A DNA stretch of 64,000 nt from Gammaproteobacteria bacterium (lineage in GTDB: Bacteria > Pseudomonadota > Gammaproteobacteria > Steroidobacterales > Woeseiaceae): contig JAHZJK010000006.1 of the NCBI GenBank assembly GCA_022600955.1, positions 123,643-187,642 of the forward strand, in the 5' to 3' direction. The notes beneath the pieces are model-generated. The model searched no databases and was not told the origin of the DNA. It saw only the letters and a program-made list of their open reading frames with translations. The translations under genes and the position numbers were made by a program. Below are positions 36,721 through 45,665 of the stretch, in pieces; positions within the stretch are counted from its first letter, which is position 1, and each line of letters opens with the position of its first letter.

Positions 36721-38061
36721 CTATTCCGGGGCGACGACGACAGCCCCGTCTTTCACGACGGCTTCTACGTTCTTAAGCAAGCTGATGTTATCTAACGGAT
36801 TTCCTGTCACAGCAATCATGTCAGCGATTTTTCCAGGCTCAATGGTCCCAAGCGTCTCAGATATTCCCAGCAATTCAGCGGCATTAACGGTCGCGGCAAT
36901 TATTGCCTCCTCGGGAGACAAACCGTTGTCAACGTAAAATTCAAGTTCACGTGCGTTATTGCCATGTTTGGTGACGCCCGCATCGCTTCCGGCCGCTATT
37001 CTTACTCCAGCTCTGTGGGCCGCGAGCATTCTGGGACCGTGGTTGTCCAGGAATGCCTGCATGATATCGAGCATTTTTCCCTTAGCGCCTTTTATGTCTT
37101 CATTGATATTGTCCTGCACCGATAAGGTCGGCACGAGGAAAACGCCGTTGCGTTTCATTATCCGGTGCGACTCCTTGTTGTTATAAGAGCCGTGTTCGAT
37201 TGAGGCAACTCCGACGGATGCGGCGAGATTGATACCTTTTGTGCCATGCGCATGCGCTGCAACTTTGATATCACGAGTGGCAGCAGTTTCCACAATCGCC
37301 CGTAACTCATCCTCCAGAAATACGGATGGGGCGCTCTGATATCCACAGGGCTTGGAGCCACTACAGGTTGCGTAGACTTTGATAACGTCAGCACCCATGT
37401 CGATCTGCGCCCGCGTGGCCCGACGGCAACTCGCGACATCCGAGCATGCACCCTCCCCTTCATCTGCACCAATCCGGATTGTATGGCCGGCCGTAAATAT
37501 TCTTGGACCGGTCAGGTTGCCATCATTGATCGCATCTCTGAGGGCAACCAGGTGCCATCCTTCGCTACCGACATTACGCACAGTCGTGTAGCCCGCATTC
37601 AGGGTCTTGCCTGCATTCGATATTGCAGCAACGAAACTATAGGCATCATCTTTTGCCGATCTATGGCGCATTGCATATTCATCTGCAACACCGTGACTGC
37701 TTTGTCCGTCGGCACCAAACTCGAAAGACAGATGTACATGCATGTCCATAAGGCCGGGTAATACAAACCTGTCCGATAAATCGAGCAATTCGATAACATC
37801 CCCGCCGGACCGCACTTCGAATTCACTGACGCTACTGAAACCGTCGCGGATTTCGTCGATGAGTCCATCTCGCACGACAATAGTCACCTGGTTGAGTGGC
37901 GGTTTACCGGGCACTGCGAGCAACGAACCGGCATGCACCAGTAGGTAGCGACTGCGTTGCTCTTCAACCGCAACTGTCTCAGCCGCAAGAACTACGCCTG
38001 CGTATCCGATCATGAGTGACGCAGCGGCGTAAACGAGTGCTTGAACCAGTTTATTTTTCAC
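36721..38061 (-). CDS. Secreted metal-dependent amidohydrolase (prolidase/imidodipeptidase-like)
   Basis: A 446-residue amidohydrolase with an N-terminal signal peptide ending AGVVLAA. Metal ligands: LPGLMDMHVHL (HxH), VIKVYATCSG (carboxylated-Lys region), AAHAHGTKG, SIEHGSY, and AAGSDAGVTKHG (Asp). The family hydrolyses Xaa-Pro dipeptides, N-acyl amino acids and some lactones or organophosphates. GTG at 38061 follows GGAAA. It sits between the tricorn-like protease and the MFS/DadA genes, suggesting final peptide or amide cleavage. Confidence 0.87.
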   Translation of the reverse strand: MKNKLVQALVYAAASLMIGYAGVVLAAETVAVEEQRSRYLLVHAGSLLAVPGKPPLNQVTIVVRDGLIDEIRDGFSSVSEFEVRSGGDVIELLDLSDRFVLPGLMDMHVHLSFEFGADGQSSHGVADEYAMRHRSAKDDAYSFVAAISNAGKTLNAGYTTVRNVGSEGWHLVALRDAINDGNLTGPRIFTAGHTIRIGADEGEGACSDVASCRRATRAQIDMGADVIKVYATCSGSKPCGYQSAPSVFLEDELRAIVETAATRDIKVAAHAHGTKGINLAASVGVASIEHGSYNNKESHRIMKRNGVFLVPTLSVQDNINEDIKGAKGKMLDIMQAFLDNHGPRMLAAHRAGVRIAAGSDAGVTKHGNNARELEFYVDNGLSPEEAIIAATVNAAELLGISETLGTIEPGKIADMIAVTGNPLDNISLLKNVEAVVKDGAVVVAPE

Positions 38062-38064
38062 GGT

Positions 38065-41000
38065 CTAGTTTCCTGAATTTGAAAGTGGCATTTGCTCCGG
38101 ATACTCCGGGATCTTGATTTCTGGTGTTTTCTCAACTTCGCCCAGCAGCAGCTCAATTGCGCGCATTAGTTGCTGGTCGTTGCCGCGCGCCAATTCGCCT
38201 GGATTATTTTGCAGCGAGACGTTTGGCTTGACGCCTTCGTTACCCGCCGCCCATTCGCCGTGAATATCGTAAACACGCTGCGGTGGTGCAGAAATAAAGC
38301 CACTATTGATCAATGACATACGCATACCGGGACCGATCAGACCGCCCCAGGTGCGCGTTCCGATCAGTGGACCAAGGCCCGCAGTCTTGAAGAGAAACGG
38401 GAAGCCATCTCCACCCGAGTAACTCCAACTATTGATGAGCAAGGCTTTTGGCCCGCGATGCGAGAGTTCCGGCAAAGGATAGTCGTTGGCGTTGCGCGAA
38501 CTAAAGTAGTTTAACGGTGGCCGATTCAGTAACTCTACGAATCGATCGCCCAATGCCCCACCGGTATTGAAGCGCTCGTCGATCAGCAGTGCCTCTTTGT
38601 GATACTGCGCACGGTACATTCGCATCAATTCGTTCTGACCTTCCGCGCCGGTATTCGGAATGTAGATATAGCCAATCTTGCCGCCGGATGCCTCATCTAC
38701 AATCTGGCGGTTTCTTTCGACCCAATCCAACTCTCGCAACTTTCGCTCACTGGTCAGCGTTCTGACCCGAATAGTTCGGCGATTAAGACCGCTCGCCGAA
38801 TCCGCTACCGTTAATTCGACTTCCTCATCGGCAAGTCCTTCGAATGCTTCCCACGGTGCAATATCAACAGATAGCGGCCGACCATTCACCGCCAAAATGA
38901 AGTTGCCCTCTCTAACCTTTAGCGTGCTGCTATCCAGGGCTGACCGATGTTCAGATCTGCGCACGCCCGGGCGCAGAATCCTTTTGATGGCGAGCGCTCC
39001 ATCGCGTACTTCGAAGTCCACACCCAGCATGCCTACGTTTTCGGCATCACTTCGGCTATACGGTGGCTCGACCGACACATACACATGCCCCGCCGCAAGC
39101 TCTGCATGCATTTCGCGCACAACGGCCGTCAACTCCTGCTCGGTATAGGCTGCCGCTGCGCGTGGTCGATAATGAGCTCTTATCGCGTCCCAGTCGACGC
39201 CATGCAGCCCAGGATCGTAAAAGAAGTCCCGTTGGTAGCGCCACGAGTCGTCAAACATCTGCAGAAACTCAAGACCAGGGTCTATTTTCGCACTGAGTTT
39301 CCCGGTCTGAATTTCCGATTCGCCGATCTCGTCGGCAGAATTGAGCAGTAGCATTTTGCCGCCGCTTCCCTGTAACAGGGTTCCACCGCCTGCCGAATCG
39401 AAAACTCTTACACCTTCGCCTTTCCAAATGCTTCTCGACTCATCGCGCCCCAGTTGCAAGCCAAGAATCTCCGTCGAACCGCCATTCGTTCGGGTTACCG
39501 ATAGCGTGCTATCCGAGAACGTCAGCATCGATAGTCGTCCCGGTTCGATGGGAAGAACGTAAAGTCGAGACTCAATATCGTCCGGATCTATTTCAACCTC
39601 TTCCCTCTTTTCAGGCATCTGCCAGTTGATATCACCGGGCGCACCTGCATCTGCAGTTAGAGGCAACAACGAAACGACCATTGAATTGGTGTAGACGAAG
39701 GTCGGGTCGATGTCGCCAAACGTCGGCGAAAAGTTTCGATAGCTTAGCGCTGCGATGTAGTTGCCTGAAGCGTCAAAGACTGGGTCAAAATCGCTGTAAA
39801 AGCCAGACGTTAACTGTATTCGCTGTCCCGCGCGTACACTGTAAGCGTAGATTGACTGGTTGCGATTGTCGCCGGCCTTTGAATAGGTCAGCCATTGGCT
39901 GTCAGGTGACCAGCTGATACGGAAATTCGGCATATCCCAGTGATAACGCCAATGGCCCTGGTCGAGTTTTCGAATTTCGCCACTAGCAGTCTTTACCAGC
40001 CAAATGATCTGTTGTTGATCCATGAACGCGAGATAGCGCCCGTCAGGTGACCAGAATGGTCGATATCGAAATCCGGAGGAAAACTCTGTCAGCTGTTGTG
40101 ATTCCTGTGTTTCGAGGTCGAGGACATACAATTGGTATTCACCGCTTACGTCACTCTGGTAGGCGACCTTGTTGCCTCCTGGCGATAGTGAGGGGTACCG
40201 CTCTGCAGCATCCGACGAATGAGTCACGTTGATTGCACTGTGTTTTTTCACGTCGTAGATCAGAACATCGCCCCGTGCTTCGAACGCAATGGTTCGATCA
40301 GGTCCAATACTCGCCCCTTCGACACGATCTCCCAGCGATACTCGTTTCGCTTGTCTCTCCTGGCGCGCAATGGCAACCGATATTTCCAGCCGTTCCGGTA
40401 CATTCGCCGTCAGGCGTTGCAAGTAAATATTGCCGCCTGCCTCAAAGACAATTCCAGCGTTGCCGATTGACGGGTTTCTAACGTCATCCTCGGCGAAAAA
40501 AGTTACTTGCCGGGCGTCCTTGTCGGAATCTTCGAATACCCACAAGTTACTGCGGCGGTCTGAACCACGTTCGGACAGATAGTAGACATTGTCGCCATTC
40601 AGCATCGGCACAGAATCCGGCGCCAGGTCGACCGTCAGCTTGCGGCTGTCCGAGGTACTCAGGTCGTACGTCCAGATGTCAGGCGCGCGGCCACCCAGAT
40701 ATCGCTTCCATACCTCTTCCTGAAAGTCACGCAGGTAGGTGAAGAGGATCTGATCGCCATCCGCACTTTGTGCAGCTGTTTCAACATACGGCATTGGAAA
40801 AGCAGTTGGTAACCCACCTGAGGATGAAACATGAAACAGTCGGTTGTACACCGCACGTGGACTCGCCATCGAGCTCTTGAACAGCAGCTGTTCGCCATCA
40901 ACATGCCAGTCTACGAGGTCATCACGTGAAGGATGATTGGTCACCCGAAGGATTGGCCCGCCAGAAATATCGACGACAAAAACATCTTGATTGCCGTTCA

Positions 41001-41250
41001 GTGTCGCCGAGTACGCAATTCTGCTGCCATCCGGCGAAAACTTGGGATGTCGAACTCGTTCACCAATGTCGGAAAGCAAACGTGCTTCGCCGCCAGAGAT
41101 TGGCACAATCCAGACGGCGTCCCTGTATACAAACGCAACATTCTTGTCTGACACATCGGGAAACGTCGCGTGAGTCACGGGTTCTGCGAACGCAGCAACA
41201 CTGATCACTAGCGTACTGAGGAATACAAAGATCGAAGAACAATATTTCAC
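38065..41250 (-). CDS. Tricorn-protease-like S41 peptidase, exported
   Basis: About 1061 residues. A signal peptide (STLVISVAAFA) is followed by PD40 propeller blades (KFSPDGSRIAYSA, FWSPDGRYLAFMD), a PDZ domain, and a C-terminal S41 protease domain with SWSYSGGDGFPF at the nucleophile Ser. Tricorn enzymes degrade oligopeptides. GTG at 41250 is preferred: AGGG lies at good spacing and the signal peptide begins at once. A GTG at 41307 overlapping the sulfatase stop (GTGA) would add a long N-terminus. Confidence 0.88.
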   Translation of the reverse strand: MKYCSSIFVFLSTLVISVAAFAEPVTHATFPDVSDKNVAFVYRDAVWIVPISGGEARLLSDIGERVRHPKFSPDGSRIAYSATLNGNQDVFVVDISGGPILRVTNHPSRDDLVDWHVDGEQLLFKSSMASPRAVYNRLFHVSSSGGLPTAFPMPYVETAAQSADGDQILFTYLRDFQEEVWKRYLGGRAPDIWTYDLSTSDSRKLTVDLAPDSVPMLNGDNVYYLSERGSDRRSNLWVFEDSDKDARQVTFFAEDDVRNPSIGNAGIVFEAGGNIYLQRLTANVPERLEISVAIARQERQAKRVSLGDRVEGASIGPDRTIAFEARGDVLIYDVKKHSAINVTHSSDAAERYPSLSPGGNKVAYQSDVSGEYQLYVLDLETQESQQLTEFSSGFRYRPFWSPDGRYLAFMDQQQIIWLVKTASGEIRKLDQGHWRYHWDMPNFRISWSPDSQWLTYSKAGDNRNQSIYAYSVRAGQRIQLTSGFYSDFDPVFDASGNYIAALSYRNFSPTFGDIDPTFVYTNSMVVSLLPLTADAGAPGDINWQMPEKREEVEIDPDDIESRLYVLPIEPGRLSMLTFSDSTLSVTRTNGGSTEILGLQLGRDESRSIWKGEGVRVFDSAGGGTLLQGSGGKMLLLNSADEIGESEIQTGKLSAKIDPGLEFLQMFDDSWRYQRDFFYDPGLHGVDWDAIRAHYRPRAAAAYTEQELTAVVREMHAELAAGHVYVSVEPPYSRSDAENVGMLGVDFEVRDGALAIKRILRPGVRRSEHRSALDSSTLKVREGNFILAVNGRPLSVDIAPWEAFEGLADEEVELTVADSASGLNRRTIRVRTLTSERKLRELDWVERNRQIVDEASGGKIGYIYIPNTGAEGQNELMRMYRAQYHKEALLIDERFNTGGALGDRFVELLNRPPLNYFSSRNANDYPLPELSHRGPKALLINSWSYSGGDGFPFLFKTAGLGPLIGTRTWGGLIGPGMRMSLINSGFISAPPQRVYDIHGEWAAGNEGVKPNVSLQNNPGELARGNDQQLMRAIELLLGEVEKTPEIKIPEYPEQMPLSNSGN

Positions 41251-41303
41251 AATGGGGCCCTGGTCTGATTTTCGATGATGCGCTTCGTGAACCTGAGGAG
41301 CCG

Positions 41304-42689
41304 TCACGGGTAGGTCTGCTCCAGCTCTCTGGTCCTTAACGGCGCGAATTCTGCGCGCGCGCGTTCCAGAATGAGTTTGTGCTCTTGAAGGATGCCCGGG
41401 TTTCGATCTGCCACGCTGTACGCCTCGTCATTTGCCGGCGTTACTTTGAAAAGCAGGTCATAGGGCGAAGCAAATTCAGGAAGCTGATCGAACTTTTGGA
41501 ACGCACCCAGACTGCCTGTGTAGTAGGCGTGCGTCACGTACTTCCACTCACTCGACCGCACGCCGACAAGTCGCTCATTGTTGAAGTAATACAAGTAATC
41601 GTGCGGCGATTCTTCGCCGCCATGCAGGAGCGGAAGCAGGCTCTTGCCATCCAGAACGTCTGCTGAGGGCAGCACATTCAATACGTCAGCGATGGTCGGC
41701 AGCAAGTCGATGTTCATTGTTATGGCCGACGACACTCGGCCGGGGTCAATGACATCCGGCCACGAAACGATGAATGGCACGCGATAGCCGCCTTCCCAGG
41801 AGTTTCCCTTGCCGCCCTTCAGGCCTGCGGTACTTCCTTCGAAAAATGGACCGTTGTCGCTTGTGAATATGATCAGCGTATTGTGATCAATTCCAGCCTC
41901 ACGTAGTGCCCTCATGATCTCACCGGTACTCCAGTCCAGCTCTTCGACTGTGTCGCCATACAACCCAGCATCGGATCGGCCATGAAACTCGGGCGAGGCG
42001 TTCAATGGAATATGCGGAAACGTGTGCGAAACAAACAACAGAAAAGGCGACCTGCCCACCGTTTCTTCAATGAACGCGACAGCTTTCTCAGTATAGCGAC
42101 GCGTCAATGTAGTCTGGTTTACAGGTTGTTCTACGATGTCTACGCCATCGTACAGCGCGAAGTTCGGCATGTCGTTGCTATGCGGAACCCCGTAAAAGTA
42201 CTCGAAACCGTGCTTGAGTGGAGAGTACTCCGGACGATTACCCAGGTGCCACTTCCCGACCATGGCCGTTTCAAATCCTGCCCGCTGTGCGACTTCGCCG
42301 ATCGTTTCCTCAGCCGACGGAATACCATGAGTGTCTGCTGCAGTTACGACCTTCCAGGCAAGCCCCGACCGAATTGCATAGCGTCCTGTCATCAGTCCGG
42401 CACGAGACGGAGAACACACATTTGCACTTGCGTACCCGTCCGTAAACCGCATGCCAGACTCGGCAATTGCGTCAATGTGTGGCGTACGGATTCTCGTTGC
42501 TCCATACGCGCCAATATCGCCGTACCCCATATCGTCGGTCAAAATAATGACGATATTCGGCAGCTCGCGCTCGGTCAGGACTTCGGCTGCACTGCTCTCC
42601 GAGTGCGTTTTCGAACAGGCCGCCAAGACACTCAATGTCGATATGGCGGCAAGGACTCGAAAGCAGGTTAGTTGATTTCGCAATTTCAC
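41304..42689 (-). CDS. Sulfatase, lipoprotein (Cys-type)
   Basis: About 461 residues. Lipoprotein signal with LSVLAAC. N-terminal IVIILTDDMGYGDIGAYG binds metal, and ANVCSPSRAGLMTGRY holds the C-x-P-S-R motif whose Cys becomes formylglycine. HTFPHIPLN and FTSDNGPFFEGS are further sulfatase markers. It would cleave sulfate esters at the cell envelope. The start is uncertain: GTG 42689 gives a clean lipoprotein signal; a longer frame goes up to 42752. No maturase gene for formylglycine is in the window. Confidence 0.88.
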   Translation of the reverse strand: MKLRNQLTCFRVLAAISTLSVLAACSKTHSESSAAEVLTERELPNIVIILTDDMGYGDIGAYGATRIRTPHIDAIAESGMRFTDGYASANVCSPSRAGLMTGRYAIRSGLAWKVVTAADTHGIPSAEETIGEVAQRAGFETAMVGKWHLGNRPEYSPLKHGFEYFYGVPHSNDMPNFALYDGVDIVEQPVNQTTLTRRYTEKAVAFIEETVGRSPFLLFVSHTFPHIPLNASPEFHGRSDAGLYGDTVEELDWSTGEIMRALREAGIDHNTLIIFTSDNGPFFEGSTAGLKGGKGNSWEGGYRVPFIVSWPDVIDPGRVSSAITMNIDLLPTIADVLNVLPSADVLDGKSLLPLLHGGEESPHDYLYYFNNERLVGVRSSEWKYVTHAYYTGSLGAFQKFDQLPEFASPYDLLFKVTPANDEAYSVADRNPGILQEHKLILERARAEFAPLRTRELEQTYP

Positions 42690-42722
42690 TTCCAACAGTC
42701 TTCCGTTTGCTGACAAAACAAT

Positions 42723-42750
42723 GCCGGAACCACAACGCTGTGGCCCCGGC
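42723..42750 (-). terminator. Hairpin between TonB receptor and sulfatase genes
   Basis: Two nested stems (GCCGG/CCGGC and CCACA/TGTGG around ACGC) followed on the minus strand by ATTGTTTTG. It may end or attenuate transcription after the receptor, giving more receptor than hydrolase mRNA. Confidence 0.5.
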
Positions 42751-42790
42751 ACTGTATTACATTACAACAACAGCAGTTGTAGCGGGGGAA

Positions 42791-45277
42791 CTAGAAATCT
42801 GCGGTCATTGTCCAAGCCAGGTTTACGAAAGTTCCGCCAGGTGTCGTTACCGAACCCGAGTGCGAGAAGCTATCCAGACCTGAATAGTAATCTTCGTCAC
42901 CCAGATTCGCGACGTTGAAAATCAAACTCTGATTTTCCCACTCGACGCCTGCTCGAAAGTTTACGATTGTTGATGACGGAGAAATCTGAGGAAATGCAGT
43001 AGCTGGAATGTCCCCAAATCGGGATACAACGTCCGACCGATAACTTGCTTCAAGTCTGACGAACTTACTGACTTCACCGCCCCACTCATATTGACCCGCA
43101 AGAAATGCTGTTGTGTCCGGAGCATTCGGCAGTTGCTGCCCGGAAACATCGCCTTGTGGCGCATCCGTAAAGCTCTTGAACTCAGCGTCCATTAAACCAA
43201 TTGCACCCTCGATAACGAAACTGTCAGTGACCAAGAACTGTCCGGTTACTTCCAGTCCCTGGCTGCGTGCGCTGTCGGCATTCGCAACAAGGTTCAATGG
43301 AGAGAATCCAGTGCCGCCCGCCGGGCAATCCGCTGGCGACGGAACAACCTCCAATCCCGGTTGACACAGAGTTCGAGACACTCGAACTTGCATATCATCC
43401 CAATCCATACGAAACACAGCGGCTTCCAACTTCACTCGACGATCCATCAGGAATGCTTTGTAGCCAATTTCAAAATTAGTCACTGTCTCTTCATCGAACC
43501 GGGAACGGCCATCGGTAATCGTGTCCCCGGGACCACCGCCATCAGGAGCAGATCGACCACCTGGAGCTCGATACCCGGTCGAAATTGTAGCGTACGCCGA
43601 AGCATCGTCGCTAAGCGCCCAGTTCAGCGCCACTCGTGGTGAGAAGTTCGTGCCATCATTTGCGACGTTGAGGAATGGGTTGTTAGCCGTTTGATCGAAA
43701 CGACCGCCGCTGGTGAATTGGCTACCGTCCGGCGCCGTATATATGACCACATCCTGATCGGGACGCAGCGCACAGTTCGCCGTGAATGGATCGGGAACGC
43801 CCGCAATGACCTGTCGGCGACCGCAGCCGAAGGAGGCATACGTATTTGCCCAGGACTGGCTGTCATCATCGGAGGAGAACCGTCCGCCAACCTGCAACGT
43901 CAACGAGTCCGTCAAGTCGAATCCGAGATCGAAAAACGCGGCGAATCCGTCACGATTGATCGCAATCTCGTTCTCGTTTGGCCGATCACCTGGCGTCGTC
44001 GCACCGAGGGGACCTCCGCCCGGGAAAGCACCTGAAAGAATGACATCCGCGCCGGAGATGATCATATTATTGACCTGCGCCTCATCGTCATAGGTTATCG
44101 CGCCAATCATCCAGTCAAAACCAATGGATCCAATCTTCGTACTCTCAGTAGAAAACACGCGAATTTCCTGACTGAACGATTCGCTGGAATAGTCGGAAAC
44201 GCGATTAAAGAAGTCCAGGCCGCTATTCTCGACATCCTCATACTGGTACATGTCGCTCTTGATAAAACCAGTAATAGACGTAAGCCCAAATCGATCGCCA
44301 AGATGTTCAATACGCATTGTGGTCAACGAATTGTCGATATCCGTGAAGGCCGCCTGATCCTCACACATTTTGTCTTCATTGCCATTTTCGATATAGATAT
44401 TCTGACCCAGTCCACACGTTGCCCCGGCTGCGGTTGCACCACCGGATGCTGTAAACAGGAATCCCGCCGGGCCACTCATCGTTGGAATTCGGGCCATTTG
44501 CTCATCATCTTCATCAATAAAGTGAGAAGCAAGATCGACAGTCCAGTCGTCGTGCACCCACCTGAGCGCGATTCGAGCATTTAGTGATTCATAACCTGGC
44601 TGATTGCCTGTCGGATGAATGTTCTCCAGATGTCCACCACTCGATGTAAATGAAGCGCTGCCACGGACGAACAAGTTTTCTGTCACCGGAACGTTTCCGA
44701 CAAGCCCAACATCGTACGAATCGTGATTGCCGATACCCAACCGAACTTTCGCCATGCCATTTTCGTTAGGTTTCTTGGTGACGATGTTTAACGCACCGCC
44801 GGTCGCGTTTCGGCCAAAGTATGTTCCTTGAGGGCCGCGCAGAATTTCAACTCGCTCGACGTCATCCAAGGGAGGATTCGCACTGCCGCTCGCGACGAAT
44901 GCTGTGCTGAAGTCGTCGACAAAATATCCAATAGTCGGGCGCGACTGAATCAAGCGTTCATTACCACCGCCCGTCAAATCACCCAGGCCGCGAATTGAGA
45001 TATCACCATTCTTGTTGCCTTGCTGATCATTTGAGGTGAACGCAACATTGGGTGTCAACTGCAGAAAATCCCGCGCACCTTTGTAGTTGCCCTGCTCGAG
45101 TTGTGCCCCGCTAAATGACGATATGCTAATTGGCACTTCGAACGTGGTTTGTTCACGGCGTTGTGCCGTTACGGTGATTTCTTCCAGCGCAGCACCGTCA
45201 GTGTCTTGCGCATATGTCGTCGGCACAAGCAGGCACCCCGTGACGAGTGCAATTGAGATTTTGGGCAGGTGTTTCAT
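42791..45277 (-). CDS. TonB-dependent receptor (full length)
   Basis: An 828-residue outer-membrane receptor: signal peptide to TTYAQ, TonB-box-like EEITVTAQRR at ~33-42, plug motif DISIRGLGD, and PQGTYFGRNATGGALNIVTK typical of the FecA/BtuB-like catecholate-type group. It ends in an aromatic residue (TADF), as outer-membrane barrels do. AGGGGGAAG precedes ATG 45277. First gene of the minus-strand operon with sulfatase and tricorn, under operator copies at 45348-45421. Confidence 0.93.
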   Translation of the reverse strand: MKHLPKISIALVTGCLLVPTTYAQDTDGAALEEITVTAQRREQTTFEVPISISSFSGAQLEQGNYKGARDFLQLTPNVAFTSNDQQGNKNGDISIRGLGDLTGGGNERLIQSRPTIGYFVDDFSTAFVASGSANPPLDDVERVEILRGPQGTYFGRNATGGALNIVTKKPNENGMAKVRLGIGNHDSYDVGLVGNVPVTENLFVRGSASFTSSGGHLENIHPTGNQPGYESLNARIALRWVHDDWTVDLASHFIDEDDEQMARIPTMSGPAGFLFTASGGATAAGATCGLGQNIYIENGNEDKMCEDQAAFTDIDNSLTTMRIEHLGDRFGLTSITGFIKSDMYQYEDVENSGLDFFNRVSDYSSESFSQEIRVFSTESTKIGSIGFDWMIGAITYDDEAQVNNMIISGADVILSGAFPGGGPLGATTPGDRPNENEIAINRDGFAAFFDLGFDLTDSLTLQVGGRFSSDDDSQSWANTYASFGCGRRQVIAGVPDPFTANCALRPDQDVVIYTAPDGSQFTSGGRFDQTANNPFLNVANDGTNFSPRVALNWALSDDASAYATISTGYRAPGGRSAPDGGGPGDTITDGRSRFDEETVTNFEIGYKAFLMDRRVKLEAAVFRMDWDDMQVRVSRTLCQPGLEVVPSPADCPAGGTGFSPLNLVANADSARSQGLEVTGQFLVTDSFVIEGAIGLMDAEFKSFTDAPQGDVSGQQLPNAPDTTAFLAGQYEWGGEVSKFVRLEASYRSDVVSRFGDIPATAFPQISPSSTIVNFRAGVEWENQSLIFNVANLGDEDYYSGLDSFSHSGSVTTPGGTFVNLAWTMTADF

Positions 45278-45347
45278 TCTACTTCCCCCTGAAGTGCGAG
45301 CTGGGCCCGCTTACTATAATTATCGCCTCACTTCGACAAGACGGTTT

Positions 45348-45361
45348 ATTTACATGTAAAT
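45348..45361. promoter_or_regulatory. Operator-like perfect palindrome F
   Basis: ATTTACATGTAAAT, perfect palindrome 71 bases upstream of the TonB receptor ATG. Confidence 0.7.
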
Positions 45362-45374
45362 CATTACGAATTAA

Positions 45375-45388
45375 TTTTATACCTAAAC
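45375..45388. promoter_or_regulatory. Weak operator-like site
   Basis: TTTTATACCTAAAC, poor match but correctly placed between F and G. Confidence 0.35.
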
Positions 45389-45407
45389 CTTTTTTCATGT
45401 CAAATTA

Positions 45408-45421
45408 GTTTATATATAAGG
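45408..45421. promoter_or_regulatory. Operator-like site G
   Basis: GTTTATATATAAGG, left half and centre identical to site E, between the TonB receptor and ThDP genes. Confidence 0.65.
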
Positions 45422-45593
45422 TTTCGACAAATCCCGAGGGGCATTGATGGTGATTCGCCAGGCACTTTGGATACCTATAACCCATTGATATTAAAGACCT
45501 TCAAGCCACCGGTGATCGAGACTCTGCCACGTACATCGCAAGCAACGCGATCAATCAGTTCTTTACAGGCGCACCCGATGACGGTTAACCTTG

Positions 45594-45607
45594 CTTTATA
45601 TATAAAC
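45594..45607. promoter_or_regulatory. Operator-like site H
   Basis: CTTTATATATAAAC with perfect 12-bp core, 59 bases upstream of the ThDP-enzyme ATG. Confidence 0.75.
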
Positions 45608-45665
45608 CTTTTTCGACGGTCGTCGATTAGGCTCCTGAGAAATAAGAGAAACCAGCGGGGACTGT

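Larger units (their letters stand above)
45278..45665. other. 388-base divergent intergenic region
   Basis: No credible gene. It separates the TonB-receptor operon from the ThDP operon and holds three or four copies of the operator-like motif (F, a weak site, G and H). The short open frame at 45467-45718 has no ribosome site or homology. Confidence 0.75.
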
